The translations under genes were made by a program, and so were the position numbers. From contig JAERMP010000102.1 of assembly GCA_016844515.1 (NCBI GenBank), forward strand, positions 1 through 8,943: a stretch of 8,943 bases of DNA, read 5' to 3'. Positions 1 to 6,524 of this stretch are shown in pieces. Every line of letters starts with the position of its first letter. The stretch's first letter is position 1. The DNA is from Thermoleophilia bacterium. GTDB lineage: Bacteria > Actinomycetota > Thermoleophilia > Gaiellales > Gaiellaceae. The notes under the pieces were generated by a model that made no database searches, was not told the origin of the DNA, and was given only the letters and a program-made list of their open reading frames with translations.

Positions 1-861
1 CACGACTACATCCTCTTCTTCACGACCGTCGGCAAGGTGTATCGACTCAAGGTGCACGAGCTTCCGCTCGGCTCACGCCAGTCGAAGGGGCGGGCGATCG
101 TGAACCTCCTGCCGTTCCGCCAGGACGAGTATGTGCGCGCCGTCATCGCCACGCGGAACTTCGAAGAGGCGAAATACCTGGTCTGCGCGACGCGGAAGGG
201 AATCGTCAAGAAGACCGAGTTCGGCGCGTACAACACGACGCTCAAGGCGGACGGGATCATCGCCATCAAGCTGCGAGAGAACGACGAGTTGATAGGCGTT
301 CGTCTCGCAGGGGACGCGGACGACGTGCTCATGGTCTCACGTCTCGGCCAGGCGGTTCGCTTCCACGCCAAGCAAGCGCGGGCGATGGGTCGCGACACGA
401 CCGGTGTCGCGGGCATGAAGCTCCGCGCCGGAGACGAGGTCATCGAGGTCGACATTGCCGATGACGAAGCGGACCTGCTCGTTGTCACCGAGAACGGCTA
501 CGGAAAGCGCACGCGAGTCGGTGACTATCCCGTCAAGGGACGGGGGACGATGGGCGTGAAGACGGTGCAGCTGGTGGAGAGCAAGGGTCGACTCGCCGGC
601 GCGCGGATCGTGCGTGACGGCTACCAGGTGATGCTCATCTCCGACGGCGGAACAGTGATCAAGATCCCGGTCGACGGGATCCGCCGCGCCGGACGCTCGA
701 CACAAGGCGTGATCGTGATGCGCTTGCGCGACAAGGAGCAGGTTGCCACGCTCGCGCCGGTCATCGGCTCGGATGACGAGGTTGAGCCAGACATTCCTGG
801 GAGCGTCACAGGCTCGGACGAGACAGAACCCGAAGCCAGCGCCGTAGACCCGCCTGCCTGA
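1..861 (+). CDS. gyrA: DNA gyrase subunit A, C-terminal part (5' end outside window)
   Basis: This is the last 286 residues of GyrA, the DNA-cleaving subunit of gyrase, the cytoplasmic A2B2 enzyme that introduces negative supercoils. Only the C-terminal DNA-wrapping beta-pinwheel is present; the catalytic tyrosine domain lies upstream of the window. The reading frame is open from base 1. Matches to the family seen in the translation include GRAIVNLLPF near the start, KGIVKKTEF, the RAMG..TTGV segment at about 379-405, and NGYGKR..DYPVKGRGTMGV from 493. These repeat in the way expected of pinwheel blades. The protein ends in an acidic tail rich in Asp, Glu and Pro, which is common in gyrase A and argues for GyrA over ParC. 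The TGA stop at 859-861 is one base from the stop of the convergent slipin gene. Identification is from remembered family sequence and is strong; nothing looks broken. Confidence 0.96.
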   Translation, partial: HDYILFFTTVGKVYRLKVHELPLGSRQSKGRAIVNLLPFRQDEYVRAVIATRNFEEAKYLVCATRKGIVKKTEFGAYNTTLKADGIIAIKLRENDELIGVRLAGDADDVLMVSRLGQAVRFHAKQARAMGRDTTGVAGMKLRAGDEVIEVDIADDEADLLVVTENGYGKRTRVGDYPVKGRGTMGVKTVQLVESKGRLAGARIVRDGYQVMLISDGGTVIKIPVDGIRRAGRSTQGVIVMRLRDKEQVATLAPVIGSDDEVEPDIPGSVTGSDETEPEASAVDPPA

Positions 862-862
862 G

Positions 863-1459
863 CTACGCCTCGGCTGGGTCCGCCACGTTCTTGAGCGCTG
901 TGAGAAGGTCGATCGGAATCGGGAAGACGATCGTCGAGTTGTTCGAGGCACCGATCTCGAGCAACGTCTGCAGGTAGCGCAGCTGCACGGTTATCGGCTC
1001 CTGCGACATGATCGCGGCCGCGTCCTTCAAGCGCTCGGACGCCTGGTACTCGCCTTCCGCGGAGATGACCTTCGCCCGGCGCTCACGCTCCGCCTCTGCC
1101 TGCCGCGCCATCGCGCGCTGCATCGACGCCGGGATCTCGACGTCCTTCACCTCGACGATCGAGACCTTGATGCCCCACGGCGAGGTCGCCTCGTCGATGA
1201 TCGCCTGCAGGATTGCGTTGATCTTGTCCCGCTCGGAGAGCAGCTCGTCGAGGACGTGCTGGCCGAGGACCGACCGCAGCGTAGTCTGCGAGATCTGGGA
1301 CGTCGCGACCATGTAGTTCTCGACCTGGACGATGGCGTTGTTTGGCTCCACGATGCGGAAGTAGGCGACCGCATTCACTCGGACAGGCACGTTGTCCTTC
1401 GTGATGACCTCTTGCGGCGGGACGTTGAGCGTCACCGTTCGCAGGTCGACCTTGACCAT
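863..1459 (-). CDS. Slipin / stomatin-like SPFH (band 7) protein, N-terminally truncated
   Basis: The 198-residue frame covers most of a slipin, a membrane-associated SPFH-domain scaffold protein thought to organise membrane microdomains and to work with NfeD. It opens at [10 protein letters not shown], which is normally an internal segment. It then has the SPFH core ([21 protein letters not shown], residues about 14-34), the [22 protein letters not shown] stretch (59-81), [14 protein letters not shown] (95-110), a charged helical region rich in Ala, Glu and Arg (113-145), and a C-terminal hydrophobic stretch [12 protein letters not shown] (175-186). Intact slipins are roughly 255-265 residues, with an N-terminal membrane anchor. 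Here the anchor is encoded just upstream in another frame (1432-1527) and the linker is missing. The ATG at 1459 has no Shine-Dalgarno, so it may be only the first in-frame Met of a damaged gene. A soluble truncated product or a pseudogene are both possible. The family call is strong; expression is doubtful. Confidence 0.8.
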   Translation of the reverse strand: MVKVDLRTVTLNVPPQEVITKDNVPVRVNAVAYFRIVEPNNAIVQVENYMVATSQISQTTLRSVLGQHVLDELLSERDKINAILQAIIDEATSPWGIKVSIVEVKDVEIPASMQRAMARQAEAERERRAKVISAEGEYQASERLKDAAAIMSQEPITVQLRYLQTLLEIGASNNSTIVFPIPIDLLTALKNVADPAEA

Positions 1460-1527
1460 GCGAAGAGGAACAGGACGACGACGACGAGCGCTGCGACGAG
1501 AACGATCAGGCCTACGGACACGTTCAT
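1432..1527 (-). pseudogene. Detached N-terminal anchor of the slipin gene
   Basis: On the minus strand an ATG at 1527-1525 shares its A with the nfeD stop (TGATG). It is preceded by GGAGGAG 8 bases upstream, which is the translation start expected for the second gene of an nfeD-slipin operon. It encodes [20 protein letters not shown] followed by LF, a typical slipin membrane anchor with a single hydrophobic segment. After codon 22 (ending at 1462) the frame runs into unrelated codons and stops with TGA at 1434-1432, giving 31 residues. The SPFH frame resumes two bases later at 1459 in a different phase. The roughly 35-residue linker that slipins carry between anchor and MVKVDLRT, normally containing a segment like EY.RGV.FRLGR, is not found in any frame here. 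A deletion of about 100 bases, with length 1 modulo 3, explains this best. Confidence 0.7.
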
Positions 1528-2846
1528 CAGCTCTGCTCCTCCGTTTCGGGTGACGCCATGGATCCTACGACGAGCCGCAAGTCTTCCTCGACCTGTTCGA
1601 CACGAACATGCTCGCCCGGGACGAGCGGGACACCGTCAATGGTGCGCGCGCGCCACAGCTCGCCGTTGATCTGCACCATGCCGTCACGCCTGGCGACACC
1701 GCCGTGCCCCACCAGCTCCTGGACACCCACAGCTGCGGGCCGACGCGCTACGCGCACCACACGAGAGAGGGCGATGCCCAGAAGTAGCGCGAGCGTTCCG
1801 GCGATTCCGATCGCCACCGGGAGGGAGACCTGGTAAGCGTCACCGGCCGGGTCGAAGAGCATGAGCGCGCCGAGGACGAACATGACTCCTCCGGCAACGG
1901 TCAGAGCGCCGTGCGTCGGCACGAACGCCTCTGCGACGAAGAAGGCGGCGGCAAGGATCATCAAGAGCAGTCCGGCCAGCGAGACGGGAAGAACCTGCAG
2001 GCCGTAGAGCCCGAGAATCAGGGAGATCGCCCCGACGGTGCCCGGGAAGATCAGCCCCGGATTCCACAGCTCCACGACGATTCCGATGAGGCCGATCGAG
2101 AGCATGAGCGCGATCAGGTTCGGGTCGACGAGGAAGTCCCGCGCTCTCTGCCAGAAGCTCATCTCGACGTTCTCGATCTGCGCTCCCGCGGTTTCGAGCA
2201 CGAGGCCCTTCGGAACCGTCTTCATCCCGTCGACCCGGTTCAGCAACGCCGGCAGCGTGGGAGCGATGACCTCGACGAGCCCGATCGCCTTCGCATCACG
2301 CGCGCCGTAGTTGGCCGCCTCGGTGACCATCTTCCGAGCCGCCACGACGTTGCGGTCGTGCTCGCGGGCAAGCTCGCCGACGTAGGCGGCGGCGTCGTTG
2401 ACGATCTTTCTTCGTAGATCCTTCGAGATGTCCTCGCCCCCGAGTGAGATCGGGGTCGACGACCCGATGTTGGTCTGCGGCGCCATTGCTGCGACATCCG
2501 CCGACATCGCGATCACGGCTCCGGCCGAATCGGCGCTCGAGCCGGGAGGCGCGACATAAACGATGACAGGCACTTTCGAGGCGAGAAACCGCTTCACGAT
2601 CCCGCGCATCGAGGAGGCGAGACCGCCTGGAGTGTCGAGGACGAGAACCACGGCCGCGAGCTCCTCCTCTTCGGCACGGTCGACGGCGTTCTCGACGTAT
2701 TCCTGCGTGACCGGGTTGATGTCGTTGTCGAGATGAACGGCGAGAACCCGCCTCTCCGAGTCTTGCCCTCCGGCGCCTACAGGCGCGGCGAGTGCGACAA
2801 GGGTGAGCGCGAGAAGAAGAAATCCCCGCAAATAGCGGCTCGGCAC
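1527..2846 (-). CDS. nfeD: NfeD family membrane serine protease (ClpP-like), stomatin operon partner
   Basis: A 439-residue membrane protein of the long NfeD class, which partners slipins. Archaeal relatives (PH1510) cleave the hydrophobic C-terminus of the partner stomatin. From the chosen GTG start it has a signal peptide (basic n-region, hydrophobic stretch about 8-20, likely cleavage after APVGA). Next comes a ClpP-like domain of about 33-200 with DTPGG at 71-75, [10 protein letters not shown] with the probable nucleophile Ser107, and [13 protein letters not shown] at 121-133. RRKIVND carries the probable general base Lys147; the Ser-Lys spacing of 40 is close to that of PH1510. About five membrane segments follow (243-262, 265-285, 288-308, 314-332, 341-362), then a soluble OB-fold (about 372-428, including [12 protein letters not shown] and [11 protein letters not shown]). 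The open frame extends upstream to 3152, but that part overlaps the divergent amidase. GTG at 2846 gives a clean signal peptide and was chosen for that reason. No Shine-Dalgarno precedes it. Confidence 0.92.
   Translation of the reverse strand: MPSRYLRGFLLLALTLVALAAPVGAGGQDSERRVLAVHLDNDINPVTQEYVENAVDRAEEEELAAVVLVLDTPGGLASSMRGIVKRFLASKVPVIVYVAPPGSSADSAGAVIAMSADVAAMAPQTNIGSSTPISLGGEDISKDLRRKIVNDAAAYVGELAREHDRNVVAARKMVTEAANYGARDAKAIGLVEVIAPTLPALLNRVDGMKTVPKGLVLETAGAQIENVEMSFWQRARDFLVDPNLIALMLSIGLIGIVVELWNPGLIFPGTVGAISLILGLYGLQVLPVSLAGLLLMILAAAFFVAEAFVPTHGALTVAGGVMFVLGALMLFDPAGDAYQVSLPVAIGIAGTLALLLGIALSRVVRVARRPAAVGVQELVGHGGVARRDGMVQINGELWRARTIDGVPLVPGEHVRVEQVEEDLRLVVGSMASPETEEQS
1536..1542 (-). 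promoter_or_regulatory. Strong ribosome binding site of the original slipin start
   Basis: Read on the minus strand this is GGAGGAG, ending 8 bases before the ATG at 1527. It lies inside the last codons of nfeD. It supports 1527 as the ancestral slipin start and translation coupled to nfeD, and argues against 1459 being the natural start. Confidence 0.7.
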
Positions 2847-2918
2847 CGGTGTAAGGATTCTATCAACGGAGGTTCTACGCTCTTGCCCGCGAACGGCGTG
2901 AAGGCCACCCTGCCTCGT
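2847..2918. promoter_or_regulatory. Divergent intergenic region between nfeD and the amidase gene
   Basis: These 72 bases must hold the start signals for both divergent genes unless promoters lie inside coding sequence. On the minus strand TAGAAT at 2862-2857 resembles a -10 box and would place a transcript start within a few bases of the nfeD GTG, so nfeD mRNA could be leaderless. No good -35 is visible at 17-18 bases. On the plus strand GGAGG at 2868-2872 lies 10 bases before a TTG at 2883, an alternative amidase start. The region assignment is safe; the individual promoter elements are guesses. Confidence 0.35.
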
Positions 2919-5051
2919 ATGCGCCGACTTGCCGTCATCGGTATCGCTGTCGCCGCGGCCACGTTCGCGCCGGAAGCGTCGGCCACGATTGGCGTGCAGG
3001 TGAGGACGGTGGAGCTCCGTGCCACCGGTCCGAACACGTTCGCGCCAGACTCGGAGGTCGACCGATTCACGCTGGCCGGCGTGCAATGGCGCGGCTCCGG
3101 CCGCGTTCTCCTGCGTACACGCACCAGCGCCGGTCGCTGGAGCCCGTGGCATGCAGGAGCGCCCGAGGGCGAGGACGGTCCTGACGCGGGCTCCCGTGAA
3201 GCGACTTCCTCAGGGTGGACGACCGGCAATCCGTGGTGGGTCGGTCCCTCGAACGCGATCGAGGCTCGAGCCGTCGGCCGCGTCTCCCGGATCCGCGCGC
3301 ATCTCGTGTGGAGTCCCGAAACCAGGATTCCGTACCGGCTCCCTGCCACGGCAGATGTTCCGCCGATCGTGCCGCGCCTTTCGTGGGGAGCGGACGAGTC
3401 GATCAGGCGCGGTCCTCCCACGTACGCGGCCGGCATCCGGTTCTCGATCGTCCATCACACGGCAGGGAGCAACGACTACACGCGGTCCCAGGCCCCGGCG
3501 ATCGTCAAGGGAATCCAGCTCTACCACGTGCAGGGAAACGGCTGGAACGACATCGGCTACAACTTTCTCGTCGATCGCTTCGGAACCGTCTACGAGGGAA
3601 GGTTCGGCGGGATCGATCGCAACGTCGTCGGCGCGCACGCGCTTGGCTTCAACACCGGCTCGGTCGGCATTGCGCTGATCGGCACCTACGGGGACACGCA
3701 GCCCTCGAAGGCGGCACTGGATGCAATCGCCCGGTTGGTTGCCTGGCGGTTGGATGTCGCCCATGTGGATCCGACGAGCTTTTTGACGTACATCTCCGGC
3801 GGGAGCGAGCGGTATGCGAGCGGGATTCCAGTGGTTCTGAGCGCGATGTCGGGTCATCGTGACACCGGTTTCACGGAGTGCCCCGGAGACTCGCTGTACT
3901 CCAAGCTCGGCTCTCTTGCGGCCTCGGCTCGAAGTGTCGGCTCGCCCAAGATCTTCGACCCACGAGCCGAAGCCAGCGGCGCTGCCATTCGCTTTCGCGC
4001 CAAGCTCTCGTCTGCGCAGTCCTGGACCGTCGTGGTGACGACCACGGCAGGCGTGGAGGTGGCGCGCGGCTCAGGGGTCGGTCAGGACGTCGACTGGACC
4101 TGGGACTCCGCCGGGGCCGCTGCCGGTAGCTTCACTTGGACGATCAGCGCCGGCGACGCACGGCCGGCGGCGGGCGTTCTCCAAGCCGGCGGGGCAGCAC
4201 CAGCGCTTGCGATCGAGGCGGCCTCCGCCGATCCCGAGGCGATCAGTCCCAACGGAGACGAACAGGCCGAGACGTCGCTCCTCACGTATCGCATCAACCT
4301 GCCGGCGAACGTCACGGTCGAGATCGTCGACTCGATCGGCGGTGTGATCGCGACGGCAGTGGACCGTGTCTGGACGGGAGCCGGCCAGCAGACGGTCGTC
4401 ATCGACGGCTCGGCGATCCCCGACGGCCGCTACGGCATCGTGGTCACGGCCCGGACCGCGACGGGGACGGTGGTGCAGAGGATCGTTCCACTGACCGTCA
4501 ACCGCACGCTCGGTGTCGTCGCGGTAACCCCGGCGAGCTTCTCTCCGAACGGCGACGGCAGGAAGGACAGGCTCGTCGTGACCTTCTCGCTCGCGGCAGC
4601 CGCGGATGTCAGGATTCGGATCGAGCGCGACGGACGCTGGGTGGCGAGTCCGCTGATCGGGAGCTTCCTCCCAGGCATACAGCGCTTCGTCTGGGACGGC
4701 GTCCGGTCTAAGGGGGCACTTCGAGACGGCGGTTACGAGGCGATCATCGAGGCCCAGGACGGGATAGGGGCCATCTCGTACGGCGTTCCGTTCGTTTCCG
4801 ACACGGTGGCCCCGCGCCTGCGGATTCTGCCGAGCGAGAGGCTCCGCATCGAAATGAGCGAGCCGGCGGTGCTCAAGCTCCGCATCGATGGCCGCGCGTT
4901 GCGCTACGAGGCAAAGCGGGCCGGAGTGGTTCGCATCCCGTGGGACGGTCCTGCGCGTCGCGTTCGCGCCGTCGCCTGGGACGCCGCAGGCAATGCGAGC
5001 GGCCCGGTCGTCCGAATCGCGGCGCCGAGTACTCCGAGATCCGGCCAGTAG
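2919..5051 (+). CDS. Secreted PGRP-type N-acetylmuramoyl-L-alanine amidase with C-terminal FlgD-Ig-like repeats
   Basis: This 710-residue exported protein probably cleaves the bond between N-acetylmuramic acid and L-alanine in peptidoglycan, outside the membrane. A signal peptide is visible (MRRLAVIGIAVAAATFAPEA, cleavage near ASA at about 20-22). An uncharacterised beta-rich region (about 25-145) comes before the Amidase_2/PGRP domain at about 150-335. The zinc ligands are readable: His179 in IVHHTAG, His313 in SGHRD and Cys321 in TECPGD. The eight-residue His-Cys spacing is typical of PGRPs. Tyr214 in IGYNFLVD fits the catalytic tyrosine, so the enzyme should be active. The tail (about 345-700) is beta-rich with SPNGD at 443-447 and 542-546, each opening a FlgD-Ig-like domain, and ends in a further Ig-like segment (AVAWDAAGNASG). 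ATG at 2919 gives the simplest signal peptide. GTG 2898 and TTG 2883, the latter with GGAGG 10 bases upstream, are in-frame alternatives. fabZ starts 9 bases downstream. Confidence 0.88.
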   Translation: MRRLAVIGIAVAAATFAPEASATIGVQVRTVELRATGPNTFAPDSEVDRFTLAGVQWRGSGRVLLRTRTSAGRWSPWHAGAPEGEDGPDAGSREATSSGWTTGNPWWVGPSNAIEARAVGRVSRIRAHLVWSPETRIPYRLPATADVPPIVPRLSWGADESIRRGPPTYAAGIRFSIVHHTAGSNDYTRSQAPAIVKGIQLYHVQGNGWNDIGYNFLVDRFGTVYEGRFGGIDRNVVGAHALGFNTGSVGIALIGTYGDTQPSKAALDAIARLVAWRLDVAHVDPTSFLTYISGGSERYASGIPVVLSAMSGHRDTGFTECPGDSLYSKLGSLAASARSVGSPKIFDPRAEASGAAIRFRAKLSSAQSWTVVVTTTAGVEVARGSGVGQDVDWTWDSAGAAAGSFTWTISAGDARPAAGVLQAGGAAPALAIEAASADPEAISPNGDEQAETSLLTYRINLPANVTVEIVDSIGGVIATAVDRVWTGAGQQTVVIDGSAIPDGRYGIVVTARTATGTVVQRIVPLTVNRTLGVVAVTPASFSPNGDGRKDRLVVTFSLAAAADVRIRIERDGRWVASPLIGSFLPGIQRFVWDGVRSKGALRDGGYEAIIEAQDGIGAISYGVPFVSDTVAPRLRILPSERLRIEMSEPAVLKLRIDGRALRYEAKRAGVVRIPWDGPARRVRAVAWDAAGNASGPVVRIAAPSTPRSGQ

Positions 5052-5060
5052 ACTCGCGCC

Positions 5061-5510
5061 GTGCAGGCGCCGTTCCCCTCGGTTCCCTTCGGCCGTGACG
5101 TCATCGAAGCGATCCTGCCCCACCGTGAGCCGTTCCTCCTCATCGACGAGGTAACGGAGCTCGAGCCCGGCCGCAGGGTCGTCGCGCGTCGAGAGGTGCG
5201 CGCGGACGACTGGTGGTTTCCGGGGCACTTCCCGGACCGGCCAGTGATGCCTGGGGTGCTCATCGTCGAGGCGATGGCGCAGACGGGCGCGATCGCAGTT
5301 TTGATTCAGGAGGAGAACCGCGGGAAGATCGCCTTTTTCGCGGGGATCGACGACTGTCGCTTCAAGAGGATCGTCTCGCCCGGAGACACCCTAACGCTCG
5401 TGTGCGAGATCGACACGGTGCGCGGCCCGATCGGACGGGGGAAGGCTACGGCGCACGTCGGGGACGAGCTTGCCGCACGCGGCACGCTCACCTTCGCCGT
5501 GGAGCGGTAG
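5061..5510 (+). CDS. fabZ: 3-hydroxyacyl-[acyl-carrier-protein] dehydratase FabZ
   Basis: FabZ removes water from 3-hydroxyacyl-ACP to give trans-2-enoyl-ACP in the type II fatty acid elongation cycle; it is a cytoplasmic hot-dog-fold enzyme. The 149-residue length is normal. Characteristic motifs are ILPHREPFLLIDEV (18-31), WWFPGHFPDRPVMPGVLIVE (51-70) and AMAQTGA just after it. The catalytic pair would be His56 and Glu70, at the family spacing of 14. FabZ fits better than FabA because of the length and the LPHR.PFLL..D motif. The GTG at 5061 is the only reasonable start and comes 9 bases after the amidase stop, with no obvious Shine-Dalgarno. Translation may therefore depend on coupling to the upstream gene. 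It is the first of five fab genes running the same way. Confidence 0.94.
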   Translation: MQAPFPSVPFGRDVIEAILPHREPFLLIDEVTELEPGRRVVARREVRADDWWFPGHFPDRPVMPGVLIVEAMAQTGAIAVLIQEENRGKIAFFAGIDDCRFKRIVSPGDTLTLVCEIDTVRGPIGRGKATAHVGDELAARGTLTFAVER

Positions 5511-5521
5511 TGGTCTAGCCG

Positions 5522-6520
5522 GTGCTCGGAGCAACAGCCCCTGGCGTTCGGATCGGCATCACCGGCCTCGGCACCCACGTCCCCGAGCGGGTGATGACGA
5601 ACGACGAGCTCGCGCAGATCGTCGAGACTTCGGACGAGTGGATCTTCGAGCGGACCGGCATCCGCGAACGACGCATCGCGTCGGATGACGAGGCTCTGAC
5701 GGACATCGCGATGCCAGCCGCCATAGCGGCTCTCGCCGATGCGGAAGCCGACCCGGCCGAAATCGATCTTCTGATCTGCGCAACCGTGACCCCGGACATG
5801 ATGTTCCCGACGTCCTCGGCGCTGATGGCCGATGCGCTCGGCATGCCGAAGGCGGCTGCGTACGATCTTCTGGCCGGCTGTACCGGCTTCGTCTACGCGA
5901 TTGCGCAGGCGTACGGGATGCTGGCTTCGGGGCTCTCTCGGCGTGCGCTCGTAGTCGGCGGCGATGTGCTCTCCAAGATCCTCGACTGGGAGGACCGCTC
6001 GACGCTCGTCCTCTTCGGCGATGGTGCCGGAGCCGTCGTGATGGAGCCCGTCGCGCGCGGCGGCTTCCTCGGGTTCGAGCTCGGCGCCGATGGTGGAGGC
6101 GGTGAGAGCCTTTGGTATCCCGGCTCGGGATCGAGGAAGTTCGAGAACCCCGAGGGGCTGCTCAAGATGAACGGCCGCGAGGTGTTCAAGTTCGCGACGC
6201 GGATCATGGTGTACTCCGCGCAGCAGCTCCTACCCGAGTGCGGCAAGACCGTGGAAGATATAGACGTGTACATCCCGCACCAGGCAAACAAGCGGATCAT
6301 CGACTACGCCGTCGCTAAGCTCGGGATTCCTTCGGAGAAGACCATCGTGAACGTCGATCGCTATGGCAACACATCGTCCGGTTCGATCCCGCTCGCGCTC
6401 GCGGACGCGCGGGCCGACGGGCGGCTGCACGACGGGGCGCTGGTCCTGATGACCGGCATGGGCGCCGGCCTTACGTGGGGCTCGGCGCTGATGGAATGGA
6501 CGAACGGGAGGCCCTCATGA
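5522..6520 (+). CDS. fabH: 3-oxoacyl-[acyl-carrier-protein] synthase III FabH
   Basis: FabH starts fatty acid synthesis by condensing an acyl-CoA primer with malonyl-ACP. The 332-residue protein has the thiolase fold motifs of the family: DEWI.ERTGIRERR (38-51), Cys120 in LAGCTGFVYAI as the nucleophile, LFGDGAGAVV (164-173), His253 in IPHQANKRI, and Asn283 in RYGNTSSGSIPLAL. All three catalytic residues (Cys, His, Asn) are present. The 5' start is a GTG 11 bases after the fabZ stop, followed by a short extra leader before IGITGLGTHVPE. No strong ribosome binding site is visible. At the 3' end the TGA overlaps an ATG (ATGA at 6517-6520) that opens the 71-codon frame in the fabH-fabD gap. Primer preference (acetyl or branched) cannot be read from the sequence. 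Confidence 0.96.
   Translation: MLGATAPGVRIGITGLGTHVPERVMTNDELAQIVETSDEWIFERTGIRERRIASDDEALTDIAMPAAIAALADAEADPAEIDLLICATVTPDMMFPTSSALMADALGMPKAAAYDLLAGCTGFVYAIAQAYGMLASGLSRRALVVGGDVLSKILDWEDRSTLVLFGDGAGAVVMEPVARGGFLGFELGADGGGGESLWYPGSGSRKFENPEGLLKMNGREVFKFATRIMVYSAQQLLPECGKTVEDIDVYIPHQANKRIIDYAVAKLGIPSEKTIVNVDRYGNTSSGSIPLALADARADGRLHDGALVLMTGMGAGLTWGSALMEWTNGRPS
6506..6511 (+). promoter_or_regulatory. Strong ribosome binding site in the fabH 3' end
   Basis: GGGAGG sits 5 bases before the ATG at 6517, inside the last codons of fabH. It is one of the clearest Shine-Dalgarno matches in the window, yet the ATG it serves opens only the short frame in the repeat-rich gap. This is what would be expected if that ATG was once the fabD start, or if the short frame is a real gene. 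Confidence 0.6.
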
Positions 6521-6524
6521 GCAA
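6517..6524 (+). repeat. 8-bp direct repeat, left copy (ATGAGCAA)
   Basis: ATGAGCAA occurs here at the fabH stop and again at 6729-6736 as the first eight bases of fabD. The two copies bracket the 204-base palindrome-rich segment, as a target-site duplication would. Two starts sharing ATGA by chance is easy; the extra five matching bases make coincidence less likely but do not exclude it. Confidence 0.45.

Noticed and set aside
863..1527. Programmed frameshift joining the slipin anchor to its SPFH domain
   Set aside because: A shift would fix the phase but not supply the missing linker of about 35 residues, and no slippery sequence is apparent at 1457-1465.
2847..3152. Upstream extension of the nfeD frame (to 3152)
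   Set aside because: It would put about 100 low-complexity residues before a clean signal peptide and overlap the divergent amidase coding sequence.
4071..5228. Long minus-strand open frame of 385 codons opposite the amidase and fabZ
   Set aside because: Its translation is Arg/Asp-rich with no recognisable motif, and it mirrors well-supported genes on the plus strand. GC-rich DNA routinely gives such shadow frames.
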